Assembly: GCF_022682495.2 (NCBI RefSeq) | Contig: NC_071389.1 | Location: forward strand, 183,443,556-183,507,555 | Length of the DNA: 64,000 nucleotides | Direction: 5' to 3' | From: Desmodus rotundus | Taxonomy: Eukaryota > Chordata > Mammalia > Chiroptera > Phyllostomidae | Shown: positions 1 to 10,646 of the stretch, piece after piece | Numbering within the stretch: the stretch's first letter is position 1 | How the letters are laid out: each line of letters begins with the position of its first letter | Notes under the pieces: generated by a model | Told to the model about the DNA's origin: nothing | The model's database searches: none | Seen by the model: only the letters and a program-made list of their open reading frames with translations | Translations under genes and position numbers: made by a program

Positions 1-39
1 ATTTTTTCCCAGAAAAACCTGCACTCACATATTTTCTGT

Positions 40-335
40 CTTGTTTTCTATTACTGTGAAACAAACTGCCCCAAAACAACAATGGATTTTAAAAAATTTT
101 TAATTTCCATGATTGTGTGCATTGACATTTGGTTCTTCTGCTTCATCTGGTGTCAGCAGGGGCACCAGGGCACCTGGAAATTCCAAAATGGCCTCACCCA
201 CATGGCTGACAGCTGGTGCCGGCTGCTGGCTTTTGGCCAGGGGCTTCAGTTTTCTTTCTCTTTGGCTTCTCCATGTGGCTGCTTAAACTTCCAAAAGTCT
301 GGTGGGCACAGGGTCACTTCCTCCAAGGTCTTTTA
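40..335 (-). mobile_element. Old MLT1-like MaLR LTR fragment
   Basis: A stretch near position 50-80 reads like the end of an MLT1 LTR in reverse (ctattactgtgaaacaaact, then ccccaaaac). The following 250 bases carry the CATGTGGCTG-type words common in that LTR class. The copy is strongly diverged and neither end is clean. It is solo-LTR debris with no internal retroviral sequence. The family call is from recalled consensus words and is tentative. Confidence 0.35.
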
Positions 336-1929
336 GTGAAAGCAGATTACAGAGCTTGCCCAGATTCATCAGGGGAAACTACACATGAGAATGAACGCTG
401 GGAGGCATGGTTTATTGCAGGCCACCAAAGTTATACCAATGATAGGCACACCCAATTTTGTATACTAGTTTCAAAAGGTATGCACCCACCCACCCACAGA
501 TCCATTTAAGAACTCCAGGCAGTAGAAAAATTTCAGGTTAAGAACTCATGACCTATGGTAAAGCAAAGGGAAGCCTTTCACCCAACCTGTCTAGTGCAGA
601 AAAGAAGAGAGACAATCCTCACGGCAAAGGGAATTGCACACAAATAGCACGCTGATGGGACCGTGCATGACGTGCTCCAAGGACAGGGGAAGATGATTTC
701 ACTAAAAGACTAGGAAATAGAGTTGGAATCAGATCATGGAATATTTTGAGATGAAACCTGGGGAGCTTGAACTTCATTCAGTAGGCACTGGGGAACCATT
801 GCCCGTGGTTTTTTTTTTTTTTTGCTTTTGTTTTTGACAGGTGTAACGAGCACAAATGCTAAAATAAATCACGAGAATTACAAGAATTAAGAAATAAGGA
901 GAATGGTGTAGAGGGAATTACGTTAAGGAACTTAATGAGGTTGTGGAGTTTTGACTCAGAAATCGGTTTTAAAGTCAGGATTAAGAAAATCGCTCTAATA
1001 AAGAATGGAGGCATAAAAATTTACTGTAGAAAGATTTTTATAGTACATGATGGAGCAAATATATATCATATAGAAAGCATTTTATATCTAGTATCATTTT
1101 GTGTAATTGAATTAACAAAGAGTTCAGTTAGCCCTTGTAGTTCCAATTGAAACATATTTTTAAAAAAATCAAGCCAGGAATTTTTGGGATTGCTTTCCAC
1201 CCCGACTTCAGAGAATTCTCAAGTGTGACTGTAAAGGACAATGTGTCCAAGACGGGAACATGCTTACTTGGGTCCAGAAGAATGCAGAAGAAGCCTGTGG
1301 GGTCAGAGCAAACCTTGAATGTTAGCAGGTTACCTTACACTAAGGAAGAATTTTAAACCTACAGCAAAGATCCCAAAGGGCTGAAAACTATCAGTAGGGG
1401 TCCAATTTCTATTTGTCATTCCATAAAAATGAGAAGCTGTCCCCACTTTGGGCTCTAAAATGATACTTGCAATAGTATTTAGAGGATATATATCAGGGGT
1501 TAGGTGGGAGGGCATAAACACATATGTTTATTCCAGGGGTGAAATTTCTTTTGTAAGCTCAAATCTGCTTCTTGGTTTCTGAAGCCACCTCTATGGAGCT
1601 GCTTTATCATTGAGCTTTGGACTCTCTTGGGACTAATTCAGAGTGCCTTGCTAGGTGAGGGGATGGATTGGTGCTGAGCTGTCCACATTCACACTGGAGC
1701 TTTCTAAGGCCTACTGGCTAATATATGGGGGGCTGGGCAACATGGGGTTGGCAGTGCCATTAGGGGTATCGAATGGATCAAAGTCAGTGGGACCACAAAG
1801 AGATATCTCAACACTGAGGGTTCTCAAAACAAACAAACAACAACAAAAAACCCTTATATTTTACCCCCAGAAATTTTCATTTAATTGGTCTGAGGAATTA
1901 TTTATTTTTTTAAGTCTTCTTGTTTGTTT
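336..1929. other. No recognised gene or repeat
   Basis: Short open frames on both strands have no domain character. A poly-T run lies near 809-823. I see no splice-flanked exon and no repeat I can name here. Confidence 0.5.
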
Positions 1930-2062
1930 TTGTTTTAACTTTATTGAGGAATATTGACAAATATGATTGTATAGAAAGTAGACAACATGATGATTTGATA
2001 TACATTGTAGAATAATTATCCAGGTCAAGGTAACTGAAAATCTGTGCCTGTTGACCCGTGTC
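1930..2062 (-). mobile_element. L1M 3' end fragment
   Basis: The words aactttattgaggaatattg and acatgatgatttgatataca in this order match the inverted 3' untranslated region of old mammalian L1M elements. Only about 130 bases remain and there is no coding part. The copy is strongly diverged, consistent with an old insertion. Confidence 0.65.
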
Positions 2063-2364
2063 ACTGGAATGGGGAGTTTCAATATCCCATCTGGATGACT
2101 CTAATGGGCAGCCACATTTGGAAACCACTGCTTTATGCACGCTGCTTGTCAGTGCTGGGCTCTCACCTATGGAGCTACCCAGCCATGGTTCCTGATTTTG
2201 TAAGTATCACAGTTATTTGGGATAGACTGTTTTCAGGCACCTATCAGGAGAAGGGGGATGGTAATAATAAATGCTATGTCTACAGTATCATAAATTCTTG
2301 ACATGGAACATGCAGAAGATACCAAAATAGTGTCTTGGAGGATTTTTAGCTTTCTGCTTTCCTA

Positions 2365-2432
2365 ACAGTTATGTCTCTGTGACGGATGCTTGCAAAAACC
2401 AACCAAAACTTCAGTGGCTGCAGCACTTGACC
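2365..2432 (-). mobile_element. Possible MLT1-like LTR scrap
   Basis: The words aaccaaccaaaacttcagtg and ggctgcag resemble the inverted end of an MLT1 LTR (normally ccaaaacttagtggcttaaa). About 70 bases, heavily decayed; it could be chance similarity. Confidence 0.25.
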
Positions 2433-5400
2433 TAAGAATAAAAGAAAAAGAAAAGAAAACACAGTTGTCTGATCTTTCAGTCAATGTGCCATGGTGTTGG
2501 TAGGTTGTTTGTTTTGTCTTCTTACACTTGATTTAAGGAAGGCCAGCCTTCCTTCTTGGAAGCACAACATTATCACTTCTGGATTTCCATCCTCGCCTTG
2601 GCCGTTTATAATTATCACATCCTTGTTGCAATGCATGGCTTCTGGCCGTCAGTCTGCTCATTGTACTTTTCAGCTCTAATTCCATTTTGGTTGTTTGGCA
2701 CTGAGTCTGGCCTTTCACCTCTCAAATCTGTGTTTTCAACACTGTACCCACTGGCTAGCATTTTAATCACCCAATCTGTGTCTCCATCCCTCCCCTCAGC
2801 TTATTATTCTATTTTATCTTTTTTTTCTAACTTTCAACAACCCCAAAACAGCCTCTCAAGCAAAAGTCACATTCAATAACTTTATGTTTCCATTCCCCAA
2901 AGTAGAGCACACTTTTTTTATTTTCACTTCCACAGCAATAGCCTTTATGCTGACAGAGCAAGAGCTTTGTTCTCAGTATAGGAAGAGCTACAAATAAATG
3001 TATGTCTGTGTATGTATATACATCGCAAGAGAGGGAAAAAGAGAGAGGGTTTGTAAGCTGAAATATGGACAAAGAGAGTGGTCTGTGCTGGGCTTGAAAA
3101 GTAGTTGGACGATCTGTCTTGACTTTACTTGAAAACTTTTCGTATTGAATTGCCCTCTTGGGGATGGAATCTATTCAAATTGATCTTTTCTATGAGTAGG
3201 CACATCATTTTAGAAATGTTTCTGTGAAGATGTGCTGTTTTCATGCTCAGGGAAGCACACTGCGTGCTGAGTGAGACCGAAGGAAATGCCAAATTAATTC
3301 ATTATGTCCGTGGCAATGTTCTTTTCCCAGGAAAGGGCTGCTTTAATAAGGCAGGCGGTGGTGTGTGCCGTGGTGTACCTGCCGCCTTAGGAGGCTCGGT
3401 AATCCTCTCCCTAGAAAACTGAGCTCTGCCGTTTGTTGTTTGAGGCTCTTGATTGTAATATTAGTTCTTGGTCCCACTCCTGCTATATTATATAAACAGT
3501 AGGGGAAGAATGACAATGGAAATTATGGCAGAGAATGCCTTTCAAAATGGACTGCGTTGTGCATGGCTGTGGGTCTGTTTTCAGCACCCTGCCTGAGAGA
3601 GTGAATGGCTGTTGTTTCCAGCCAAATGCTGGCAACGGCAGGGCCACTTCAAACCATCAGTGCAACAATGTTATCAAGCGGCTGAGTCCCTGCTTCTGTC
3701 AGTAAGCCATCATTATTCCTCATGAGCCAACGGCAGGAGAGGGCCACTGCGACAAGTACTCTATTATGTTGCATTTTAACGTGTGCCAATCAGCTTAATT
3801 CTGGCCCTGACATTCGTCTCAGGTACTGCTCTCTTCCACAACAGATGCCTGCGTGCGTCCTTCATCTGCAGGTCCAAAGGTTTCCGAAAAAGAGGGTAGG
3901 GACCATGATAGGTCAGTTCCAAAGAAATAGGAAGGAATTCAATCCATTGGGTAGTTGAGCTCTTTCCCATTAAGTTCTGTGATATTTTCCAAAATCCTAC
4001 AAACATCTGTGGCTGAGCAATCTTCACATTGACTAAGGTATTTGGAGAACAGATGCTGAGACACCTGTCCAGCCATAATGAAGTTCTGCTGTCAGACTTC
4101 TCCAAAGAGTCTATTGGTCTTTGGGGACTTGTGGATCCTGCGGGGACTTAATTTCGTTCCTTAGGTAGAGGTGTGCATTGTGGATATGATGTTTGCCATC
4201 ACTTGACATTCATTTTAAGCTTGGATTTGGAGGCCTCCAGAGATTATTTCTTTTGAACTTTCATTTGCTGATCCAAGATAGCTGCCACCTGGATGCTGTG
4301 GTGGCTGGATTGTCACTTCTGGGTGGTAGTAAGCTGTCTTCCCAGAAGAAGAGGTAAATGAGTCAGTGATCATTAGTAACACTTCTGTCCAACCACGTGT
4401 ATCCTATGGGGGATGGGGAAGGATTTTATTAGAACCTCTGAGCCTGATAATCCCTGCATTTTAAAAGATCTAAATGTTTTAAGACTTCAAGACTGGCTGA
4501 AAGAGACACACACACTTTGTTAAATTTCTCACTGATCTTCAACTGTCGTCCCTTACATATCTGAACTTTATTAAAAAATTCACCTTGAATTTCCTAAACA
4601 CATTGAACGTCCTTGGAGGTGTTCTAGGCTGTCTCATGTCAAGTCTCTTAGTTCTCACTCTGTTAGGACATTCCTTCAGCCGAGGGTTCCCAAATGCTGT
4701 ATTGATCTACAAAGAGAAGATTATGTCCAACGTGGTGAATTTTTTCAAGATAGATTTATTGATATTAAAGTTCTGTTCCTTATTTTTTGAGATTATGACT
4801 ACTACTTGGGCTTGAATTGTCCATTCTTTCATGAATTAACAGTGACAACACATGATGATTTAAAAAAAATGTACTAACTTGGCAAAATGAAGTTTACTGT
4901 CTGTGGCAGTGTACTCAATTCATCTATTTATCCAACTACCTATTTTTGTTAATTTTTATTTTTCCTGGTTCTTGAAATTGAGAAGTCTAGTGATTACTGT
5001 TTCACCAAATGAATCACACATTCTTAAAAGGAAGATTCGAAATGTCTGTGGGTTCTTTCAAGTGCCAAATAATAACAAATGAAACCAAAACAAAGAGCCA
5101 ATTATGTGGTGATGTGAGATATAAATCTGCTAAAAAGTCAACATTTTTTCTAATTAGCACTTCTCTACCCAGTAGTTTCTCTATCCCTTCAGTCCTCTCT
5201 CCCATCAAGTATCTAGCTAGTAATGTTTACTAATTAGTGTACATCAAATACACTTCTCATACTTAGTCACAAAAAGCTCGCCTTAGTGTTTCATGTAGCT
5301 TTAGCACCTTTTAAAATGTGTGGCCTTTGACAGAGACAACTGACATAGGCTCTTTTAAATGACCAAATTCCCAGCCTATGCTAAACTGTAGTTTTTGAAC

Positions 5401-5489
5401 ACTGGGGCCAAGGCTTCAAACAAAGTTACTATGTGATTTTTAATAATGGTTGTCTCTATTCTCAAGCTTCCACCAGATATCACATAACA
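2433..5489. other. Unique DNA, no gene recognised
   Basis: No repeat family, exon or RNA gene is recognised. Parts (about 3300-4130) are compositionally complex and lack obvious repeat words, so they may be old unique sequence. Open frames here, the longest 109 codons on the minus strand at 3776-4105, look like chance. Confidence 0.5.
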
Positions 5490-6486
5490 CATTTTTTGAT
5501 GACCCCCCCCACCTTTACCCAATTCTTTCATCCACTAACCCCCACCTCTGGCAACTACCAATCTATTCTCTGTATCTTTCAGCATGTTTTTGTTTGTTTG
5601 TTTGTCTATTTTGAGATTCCACACATAAAAGAGGTCATGCAGCATTTTTATTTCTCTGTCTGACTTATTTCACTCAGTGTAATACCCTTAAGTTCTATCC
5701 ATGTGTCACAAACAGCGAGATTTCACTCTTTTTTATGGCTGAATAGTATTCCATTGTGTATATGCATATCCATTCTTTATCCATTCATCCACTGATAAAC
5801 ACCTAAGTTATTTCCACATTTTGGCTATTGTAAATAGCGCTACAATGAACATGAGGATGCATATATCTTTTCGAGTTAGTATTTTTGTTTTCTTCAGATA
5901 AATACCCACAAGTGATCATATGATAGTTCTATTTTAATTTTTTCAGGAACCCCCATGATCTTTTCTACAGGGGCTGTACCAATTTATATTCCCACCAACA
6001 ATGCACAAGTGTTACCTTTTCTACACATCTTTGCCAACACTTGCTATTTCTTATCTTTTTGATGACAGCCTTTCTAACAGGTATGGGGCAATATCTCATT
6101 GTGGTTTTCACTTGCACTTCTCTGATGATTAGTGATGTTGAGCATCTATCTGTTCAGGAACCTGTGGGCTGTCTGTGTGTCTCCTTTGGAAATATGTACT
6201 TAGATCTCTGCCCATTTTTTAAATCGGATTGTTTGTTTGTTTGTTTTTGCTATTGAGTTGTATGAGTTCCTTATATGTTTTGGATATTAACCTCTTACCA
6301 GATATATGATTTGATTTGAAAATATTTTCTTCCATTTAATAGGTCAACTTATTATTTTGTTGATGTTTTCTTTTTCTTTTCCTTCTTTCTTTTTTTCTGT
6401 GCAGAAGTTTTTTTAACTTGATATAGTCCCACTTGTTTATTTTTGCTTTTGTTGCTTTTACTTTGGGTGTCAGAATAAAAAAATCA
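5490..6486 (-). mobile_element. Older L1, 3' part (outer layer of nest)
   Basis: Read on the minus strand this is the end of L1 ORF2 followed by its 3' untranslated region. On the plus strand it shows the usual order of inverted L1 words, including gacttatttcactcagtgta, tggctattgtaaatagcgct and attcccaccaacaatgcaca. The ORF2 part nearest 6476 reads [19 protein letters not shown], a hallmark of the L1 ORF2 C-terminal region, then decays into stops and frameshifts. The element is cut at about 6486 and resumes at 9355, where the same ORF2 frame picks up upstream residues. Confidence 0.85.
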
Positions 6487-6897
6487 AAATGAAAAGGGAA
6501 CCAACCATACGGTAAAACATATTTGCCAATGATACCTTGGACATGGGTTTGATTTCCAAAATATACAAAGAACTCATATAAGTCAATACCAGGAAGACAA
6601 ACAATCCAATTAAAAAAATGGACGAAGGACCTGAAACAACACTTCTCCAAGGAAAACACACAGAGGGCCCATAGGCATATGAAAGAATGTTCAACATCAC
6701 TAGTAATCAGAGAGATGCAAATGAAAACCACAATCAGATACCACTTCACACAAGTCAGAATGGCCATCACAAACAAATCAACAAACAAGTGCTGGTGAGG
6801 TTGTGGAGAAAAGGGAACCCTAGTGCACTGTCAATGGGAATGCAGATTGATGTAGCCACTGTGGGAAACAGTATGGAATTTCTTCAATAAACTAAAA

Positions 6898-7143
6898 ATG
6901 GAACTGCCTTTTGACCCACCAGTTCCACTGCTGGGATTATTCCCTAAGAACATTGAAACACCAATTCAAAAGAACCTATGTGCCCCAATATTCATAGCAG
7001 TGTTATATACAATAGCCAAGTGCTGGAAACAGCCTATGTGCCCATCAGTAAATGAGTGGATCAAAAAACTGTGGTACATTTACACAATGGAATACTATAC
7101 GGCAGAAAGACAGAAGGAACTGCTACCTTTTGTGACAGCATAG
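6898..7143 (+). pseudogene. L1 ORF2 C-terminal remnant
   Basis: An open 81-codon stretch carries the typical end of L1 ORF2 protein: a PFDPPVPLLGLFPKN segment, then IAVLYTIAKCWKQP, then NEWIKKLWYIYTMEYY. It lacks the endonuclease and reverse transcriptase domains, which were lost by 5' truncation. The methionine at its start is internal to ORF2 and is not a real initiation site. It has no function of its own. Confidence 0.85.
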
Positions 7144-7210
7144 ATGTGAGCATTATGCTAAGTGAAATAAGCCAGGAGGTAAAAGACAAATACCATATGA
7201 TCTTACCTAT

Positions 7211-7225
7211 AAGAGGAACCTAATG
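7211..7225. repeat. Left target-site duplication of HAL1
   Basis: The 15-mer aagaggaacctaatg is repeated exactly at 9107-9121. The sequence after the second copy continues the L1 3' untranslated region that stops here. This dates the HAL1 insertion after the L1 that it broke. Confidence 0.9.
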
Positions 7226-7890
7226 GAGAACTGCCGGCCAAGATAGAGGCATAGGCAAGTATGCTTTGCTACCTTGCATAACCCAAAGGACAACAACAAA
7301 TTAAAAAAAAAAACAACAACAACAACCAGAACTTCCAGAAAATTGAACTGTATGGAAATTTGACAACCAAGGAGTTAAAGAAGAAACATTCATCCAGACT
7401 AGTAGGAGGGGTAGAGATAGGCAGAGAGGGTGGAGAGCACATGCAGCAAGGCAGCAGACAAGGGCAGTCAAGGTATCGGCTAGTGGACTGGGTGGTCCTA
7501 CATTTGTGTGTGGATAAGCCAGGAGGAACAACTGGGGAGCAAGACAGACTGTGCACCCCAGAGTTCCAGTGCAGGGAAATAAAGCCTCAAAACCTGTAAA
7601 GGTTGTGGTGGCAGGAAAAACTCCCAGCCTCACAGGAGAGTTCACTAGAGAGACCCATGTGGTCCTAGAAGATACACAAGCTCATCTGCCAGGGAATCAG
7701 CACCAAAAGGGCCCAATTTGCTTGTGGGTTGCAGGGGAAGTCACTGAAAGTTGGGCAAGAGCTGAGCTAGCAGCACTGTTCCCTTTCTGACCCCTCTCCC
7801 ACACATAGTGCAGTAATGCGGGTTGCCTGCCCTGGCAAATACCTATGGCTCTGCCCCTTACAACATAACAGGTATGTTGAGACAAAGAAA

Positions 7891-8704
7891 ATGGCTCAAA
7901 TGAAAGATCAGATCAAAACTCCAGAAAAAGAACTAAGTGATGAGAAGATAGCCAACCTATCAGATGCAGAGTTCAAAACACTGGTAATCAGGATGCTCAC
8001 AGAAATGATTGAGTACAGACACAATTTAGAGGCAAAGTGAAATAAAGAAAAATATACAGGGAACCAACAGTGAAAGGAAGGAAACTGGGACTCAAATCAA
8101 TGATTTGGAACAGAAGTAAGAAAACATTCAACAGGAACAGAATGAAGAAATAAGAACTTTTAAAAAATGAGAAGAGGCTTAGAAATCTCTGGGACAACTT
8201 TAAATATTCCAACATCCAAATCATAGGGGTGCCAGAAGGAGAATAGGAAGAGCAAGAAAATGAAAACTTATTTGAACAAATAATGGAGAACTTCCCCAAT
8301 CTGGCAAAGGAAACAGACTTCCAGGAAGTCCAGGAAGCTCAGAGAGTCTCAAAGAAGTTGGACCCAAGGAGGAACACACCAATGCATATCATAATTACAT
8401 TAGCCAAGATTAAAGTTAAGGAGAAAATCTTAAAAGCAGGAAGATGAAAGGAGACAGTTACCTACAAAGGAGTTCCCATAAGGCTATCAGCTGATTTCTC
8501 AAAAGAAACCTTGCAGGCAAGAAGTAGCTGGAAAGAAGTACTCAAAGTCATGAAATGCAAGGACCTACATCCAAGATTACTATATCCAGCAAAGCTGTCA
8601 TTTAGAATGGAAGCGCAGATAAAATGCTTCCCAGATCAGGTCAAGTTAGAGGAGTTCATTATCACCAGGCTCTTGTATATGAAATGTTAAAGGGACTTAT
8701 CTAA
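7891..8704 (+). pseudogene. HAL1 ORF1p remnant
   Basis: This is a remnant of L1 ORF1 protein, the RNA-binding chaperone of L1 particles. It starts MAQMKDQIKTPEKELSDEKI at 7891 and carries the segment LSDAEFKTLVIRML; a stop follows at 8038. Homology resumes in shifted frames with RLRNLWDNFKYSNIQIIGVP, then TYKGVPIRLSADFSKETLQA and LHPRLLYPAKLSF of the C-terminal domain. The ancestral end EMLKGLI and its stop fall at 8702-8704. At least three premature stops and several frame changes mean no protein is made. The flanking context is the HAL1 untranslated regions. Confidence 0.85.
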
Positions 8705-8851
8705 GAAAAAGAAGATCAAAACTATGAACAGTAAAATGACAACAAACTCACAACTATCAACAACTGAACCTGAAAAACAAAAACAAACTAAACAAACAAC
8801 TAAAACAGGAACAGAATCATAAGAATGGAAATCACATGGAGGGTTATCAGA

Positions 8852-8877
8852 GGGGAGAGGGAAAGGGGGAAAGGGGG
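8852..8877 (+). other. G-quadruplex-type G-run cluster in HAL1 3' UTR
   Basis: Four G runs of 4, 3, 5 and 5 bases are separated by three-base A-rich loops, which satisfies the usual G3+N1-7 quadruplex rule. The cluster sits in the 3' polypurine tract, the place where L1 elements are known to carry such motifs. Folding is not shown here. Confidence 0.7.
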
Positions 8878-9106
8878 AAAAGGTAAAGGGAATAAGAAGT
8901 ATAAATGGTAGGTAGAAGATAGACAGGGGGAGGTTAAGAATAGTATAGGAAATGTAGAAGCCAAAGAACTTATATATATGACCCATGGACATGAACTAAG
9001 GGAGCAGGGAATTCTGTTACGGGTGTGGTGCAGGACAGAGGGGGAGAAAGGGGAGAAAAGAAATGAAACAACTGTAATAGTATAATCAATAAAATATACT
9101 TTAAAA

Positions 9107-9121
9107 AAGAGGAACCTAATG
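9107..9121. repeat. Right target-site duplication of HAL1
   Basis: Exact copy of aagaggaacctaatg at 7211-7225, directly after the HAL1 A tail. Confidence 0.9.
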
Positions 9122-9354
9122 AACAAAACAAACAAATGAGCAAAATAAAAGCAGAGGCATGGAAACAAGGAACAGAGTGAGTGAGAGTAACCAGAAGGGA
9201 GGAGGGACATAAGGAGGGAAAGAAGGGGAAGCACCTAGTCAAGGAACAGGTGTAGGGATTGACTGTAGGAGCCCGGGGGTGAGGGTGGGGGGTAGGGAAG
9301 AGCAATGGGAGGAAATTGGGACAACTGTAATATGACAACAACAACAACAACAAC
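9122..9354 (+). mobile_element. Younger L1, 3' UTR and tail (middle layer, resumed)
   Basis: This continues the L1 cut at 7225: aacaaaacaaacaaatgagc, a G-rich 3' untranslated region, then gggacaactgtaatatgac and a (caa)n tail at about 9334-9354. After the tail the sequence returns to the older minus-strand L1. Confidence 0.85.
9275..9297 (+). other. G-quadruplex-type G-run cluster in L1 3' UTR
   Basis: Four G runs lie at 9275-9279, 9283-9285, 9287-9292 and 9295-9297 with loops of 3, 1 and 2 bases. This is the L1 counterpart of the motif in the nested HAL1. Confidence 0.7.
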
Positions 9355-10027
9355 AAAATCATCCTCAAGATCTATGTCAAGGAACTTACTCCTTGTGTTT
9401 TCTTCTAGGAGTTTCATTATTTCAGGTCTTACATTTAAGTCCTCGATCGATTTGAATTTCATTTTTGTGTATGGTGTGAGAGAGTAGTCCAGTGTCATTG
9501 TTTGCATGTGGCTGTTTTCCCAACCCCATTTATTAAAAAGACTGAACTTTGTCTATCTCATGTTCATGGCTCCTTTGCCATAAATTAAGTTACCACATAT
9601 GCAAAGGTTTATTTTTGGTCTCTTTATTTTGGTTTATTGATCTATGTGTCTGTTTTTATGCCAATGCTGTATTGTTTTAATTACTATAGATTTGTAATAG
9701 AATTTAAAATTAGGGAGCATGCTGCCTCCAGCTTTGTTCTTCTTTTTCCAGGTTGCTTTGGCTAGTCAAGCTGTTTTTATACAATATTTAGGATTGTTTG
9801 TTCTATTTTCATGAAAACTGCCATTGGAATTTTTATAGGGATTGGGTTGAATCTGCAGATTGCTTTGGCTAGTGTGGATATTTTAACAATATTAATTCTT
9901 CCTTTTCATGAGCACTGACTATCTTTTCCCTTTTTTGTTTCTTCTTTAGTTTCTTTCCTTAATGTCTTGTAATTTTCAGTATACAGGTCTTTCACCTCCT
10001 TGCTTAAATTTATTTCTAGGTACATAA
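9355..10027 (-). mobile_element. Older L1, upstream part (outer layer, resumed)
   Basis: Read on the minus strand this is L1 ORF2 downstream of the reverse transcriptase domain. A stretch at 9380-9507 translates to words such as LTPYTKMKFKSIEDLNVRPE and IMKLLEEN. Further upstream the nucleotide order tgctgcctccagctttgttc, gattgggttgaatctgcaga and gtatacaggtctttcacctc is the classic inverted L1 series. Sequence loses L1 character near 10027, the 5' truncation point. With 5490-6486 it makes one element of about 1.66 kb. Confidence 0.85.
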
Positions 10028-10164
10028 AACATTCCTTCTCTCTCCAGCATGATTGCATGAGCTTCCATGATGTGAGAGTGCCCACTGGATATCTGAATCA
10101 CGAAGTTGGTTCTTAGACAGGTACATCTTAGAGACAGTCATTGAAAGAATCACAGGTAGTCAGC

Positions 10165-10646
10165 ATCTTATATTTATTATCCATTGCGGCATAATGAATT
10201 ACTACAAACTGAGTGTCTTCAAACAACCCACATTTATTATTTCAGAGTTTCTGTGTTTAGGAATCTGGACACAGAGGAGCTGGTCCTCCGTCAGATCTCT
10301 AAAGGGCTGCCATCGGGCGATGGCCAGAGATGGGTCTCATCCAAAGGCTCACACATTTGTTGGCAGAATTTTGTTTCTGGAGGGTTGTGGGAACAAGGGC
10401 CTCCGTTTCTATCTTACTCTTGGCTGAAGGCCACCCTCAGTTTTTTGCAATGTGGGCTTCCCCCAAGTGGCTACTTGCCTCATCAAAACATGCCAGCCAA
10501 GAAGGCAAAAGAGAGTCAGCTAGCAATACAGAAGTTACAATCTATGTGACACAAAAACAAGTCACAGGTCCCACCTACTCGAGGGAAGGGCATGAATGTC
10601 AAAAGGGAAGAGTGATTGGGGCTATCTTAGAGTCTGTCTTCCACAC
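10165..10646 (-). mobile_element. MLT1-type MaLR solo LTR
   Basis: The right end reads, in sense, TGTGGAAGACAGACTCTAAGA, the usual MLT1 start. The left end is the inverted MLT1 terminus (attatccattgcggcataat, then acccacatttattatttcag). About 480 bases is near a full LTR. No internal gag or pol sequence adjoins it. MaLR elements are ERVL-related and fixed long ago in mammals. Confidence 0.7.

Larger units (their letters stand above)
6487..7225 (+). mobile_element. Younger 5'-truncated L1, first part (middle layer)
   Basis: The sequence begins inside ORF2 (aatgaaaagg) and runs through the ORF2 C-terminus on the plus strand. Recognisable words are aatggaatactatacggcag and attatgctaagtgaaataag. 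It inserted into the older L1: aaaatca occurs at 6480-6486 and again at 9355-9361 after the element's tail, as expected for a short target duplication. It is interrupted after 7225 by a HAL1 element and resumes at 9122. The two parts total about 970 bases, so it was 5' truncated when it arrived. Confidence 0.85.
7226..9106 (+). mobile_element. HAL1-type half-L1 retrotransposon
   Basis: About 1.88 kb, bounded by an exact 15-bp target duplication. Order: an L1-like 5' untranslated region starting gagaactgccggccaagat (7226-7890); a decayed ORF1 (7891-8704); then, with no ORF2, a 3' untranslated region holding an A/C-rich stretch, a G-rich polypurine tract (8852-8877) and an end reading acaactgtaatagtataatc, aataaaatata and a short A tail. 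Having ORF1 but no endonuclease or reverse transcriptase is the definition of HAL1, a class moved in trans by L1. The copy is essentially full length but crippled by stops and frameshifts. Family assignment is from architecture and recalled bat HAL1 sequence. Confidence 0.85.

Noticed and set aside
6336..6788. 150-codon minus-strand open frame
   Set aside because: It runs antisense through the younger L1 and then into sense ORF2 of the older L1. It is a chance fusion across the insertion point, not a gene.
8687..9368. Several hydrophobic minus-strand open frames of 100-144 codons
   Set aside because: Antisense reads of the purine-rich 3' UTRs of HAL1 and L1; the FVFF/PLPFPP-like composition comes from the polypurine tract.
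9235..9507. Minus-strand frame with a run of valines
   Set aside because: The valine run is the antisense of the L1 (caa)n tail joined to old L1 ORF2.
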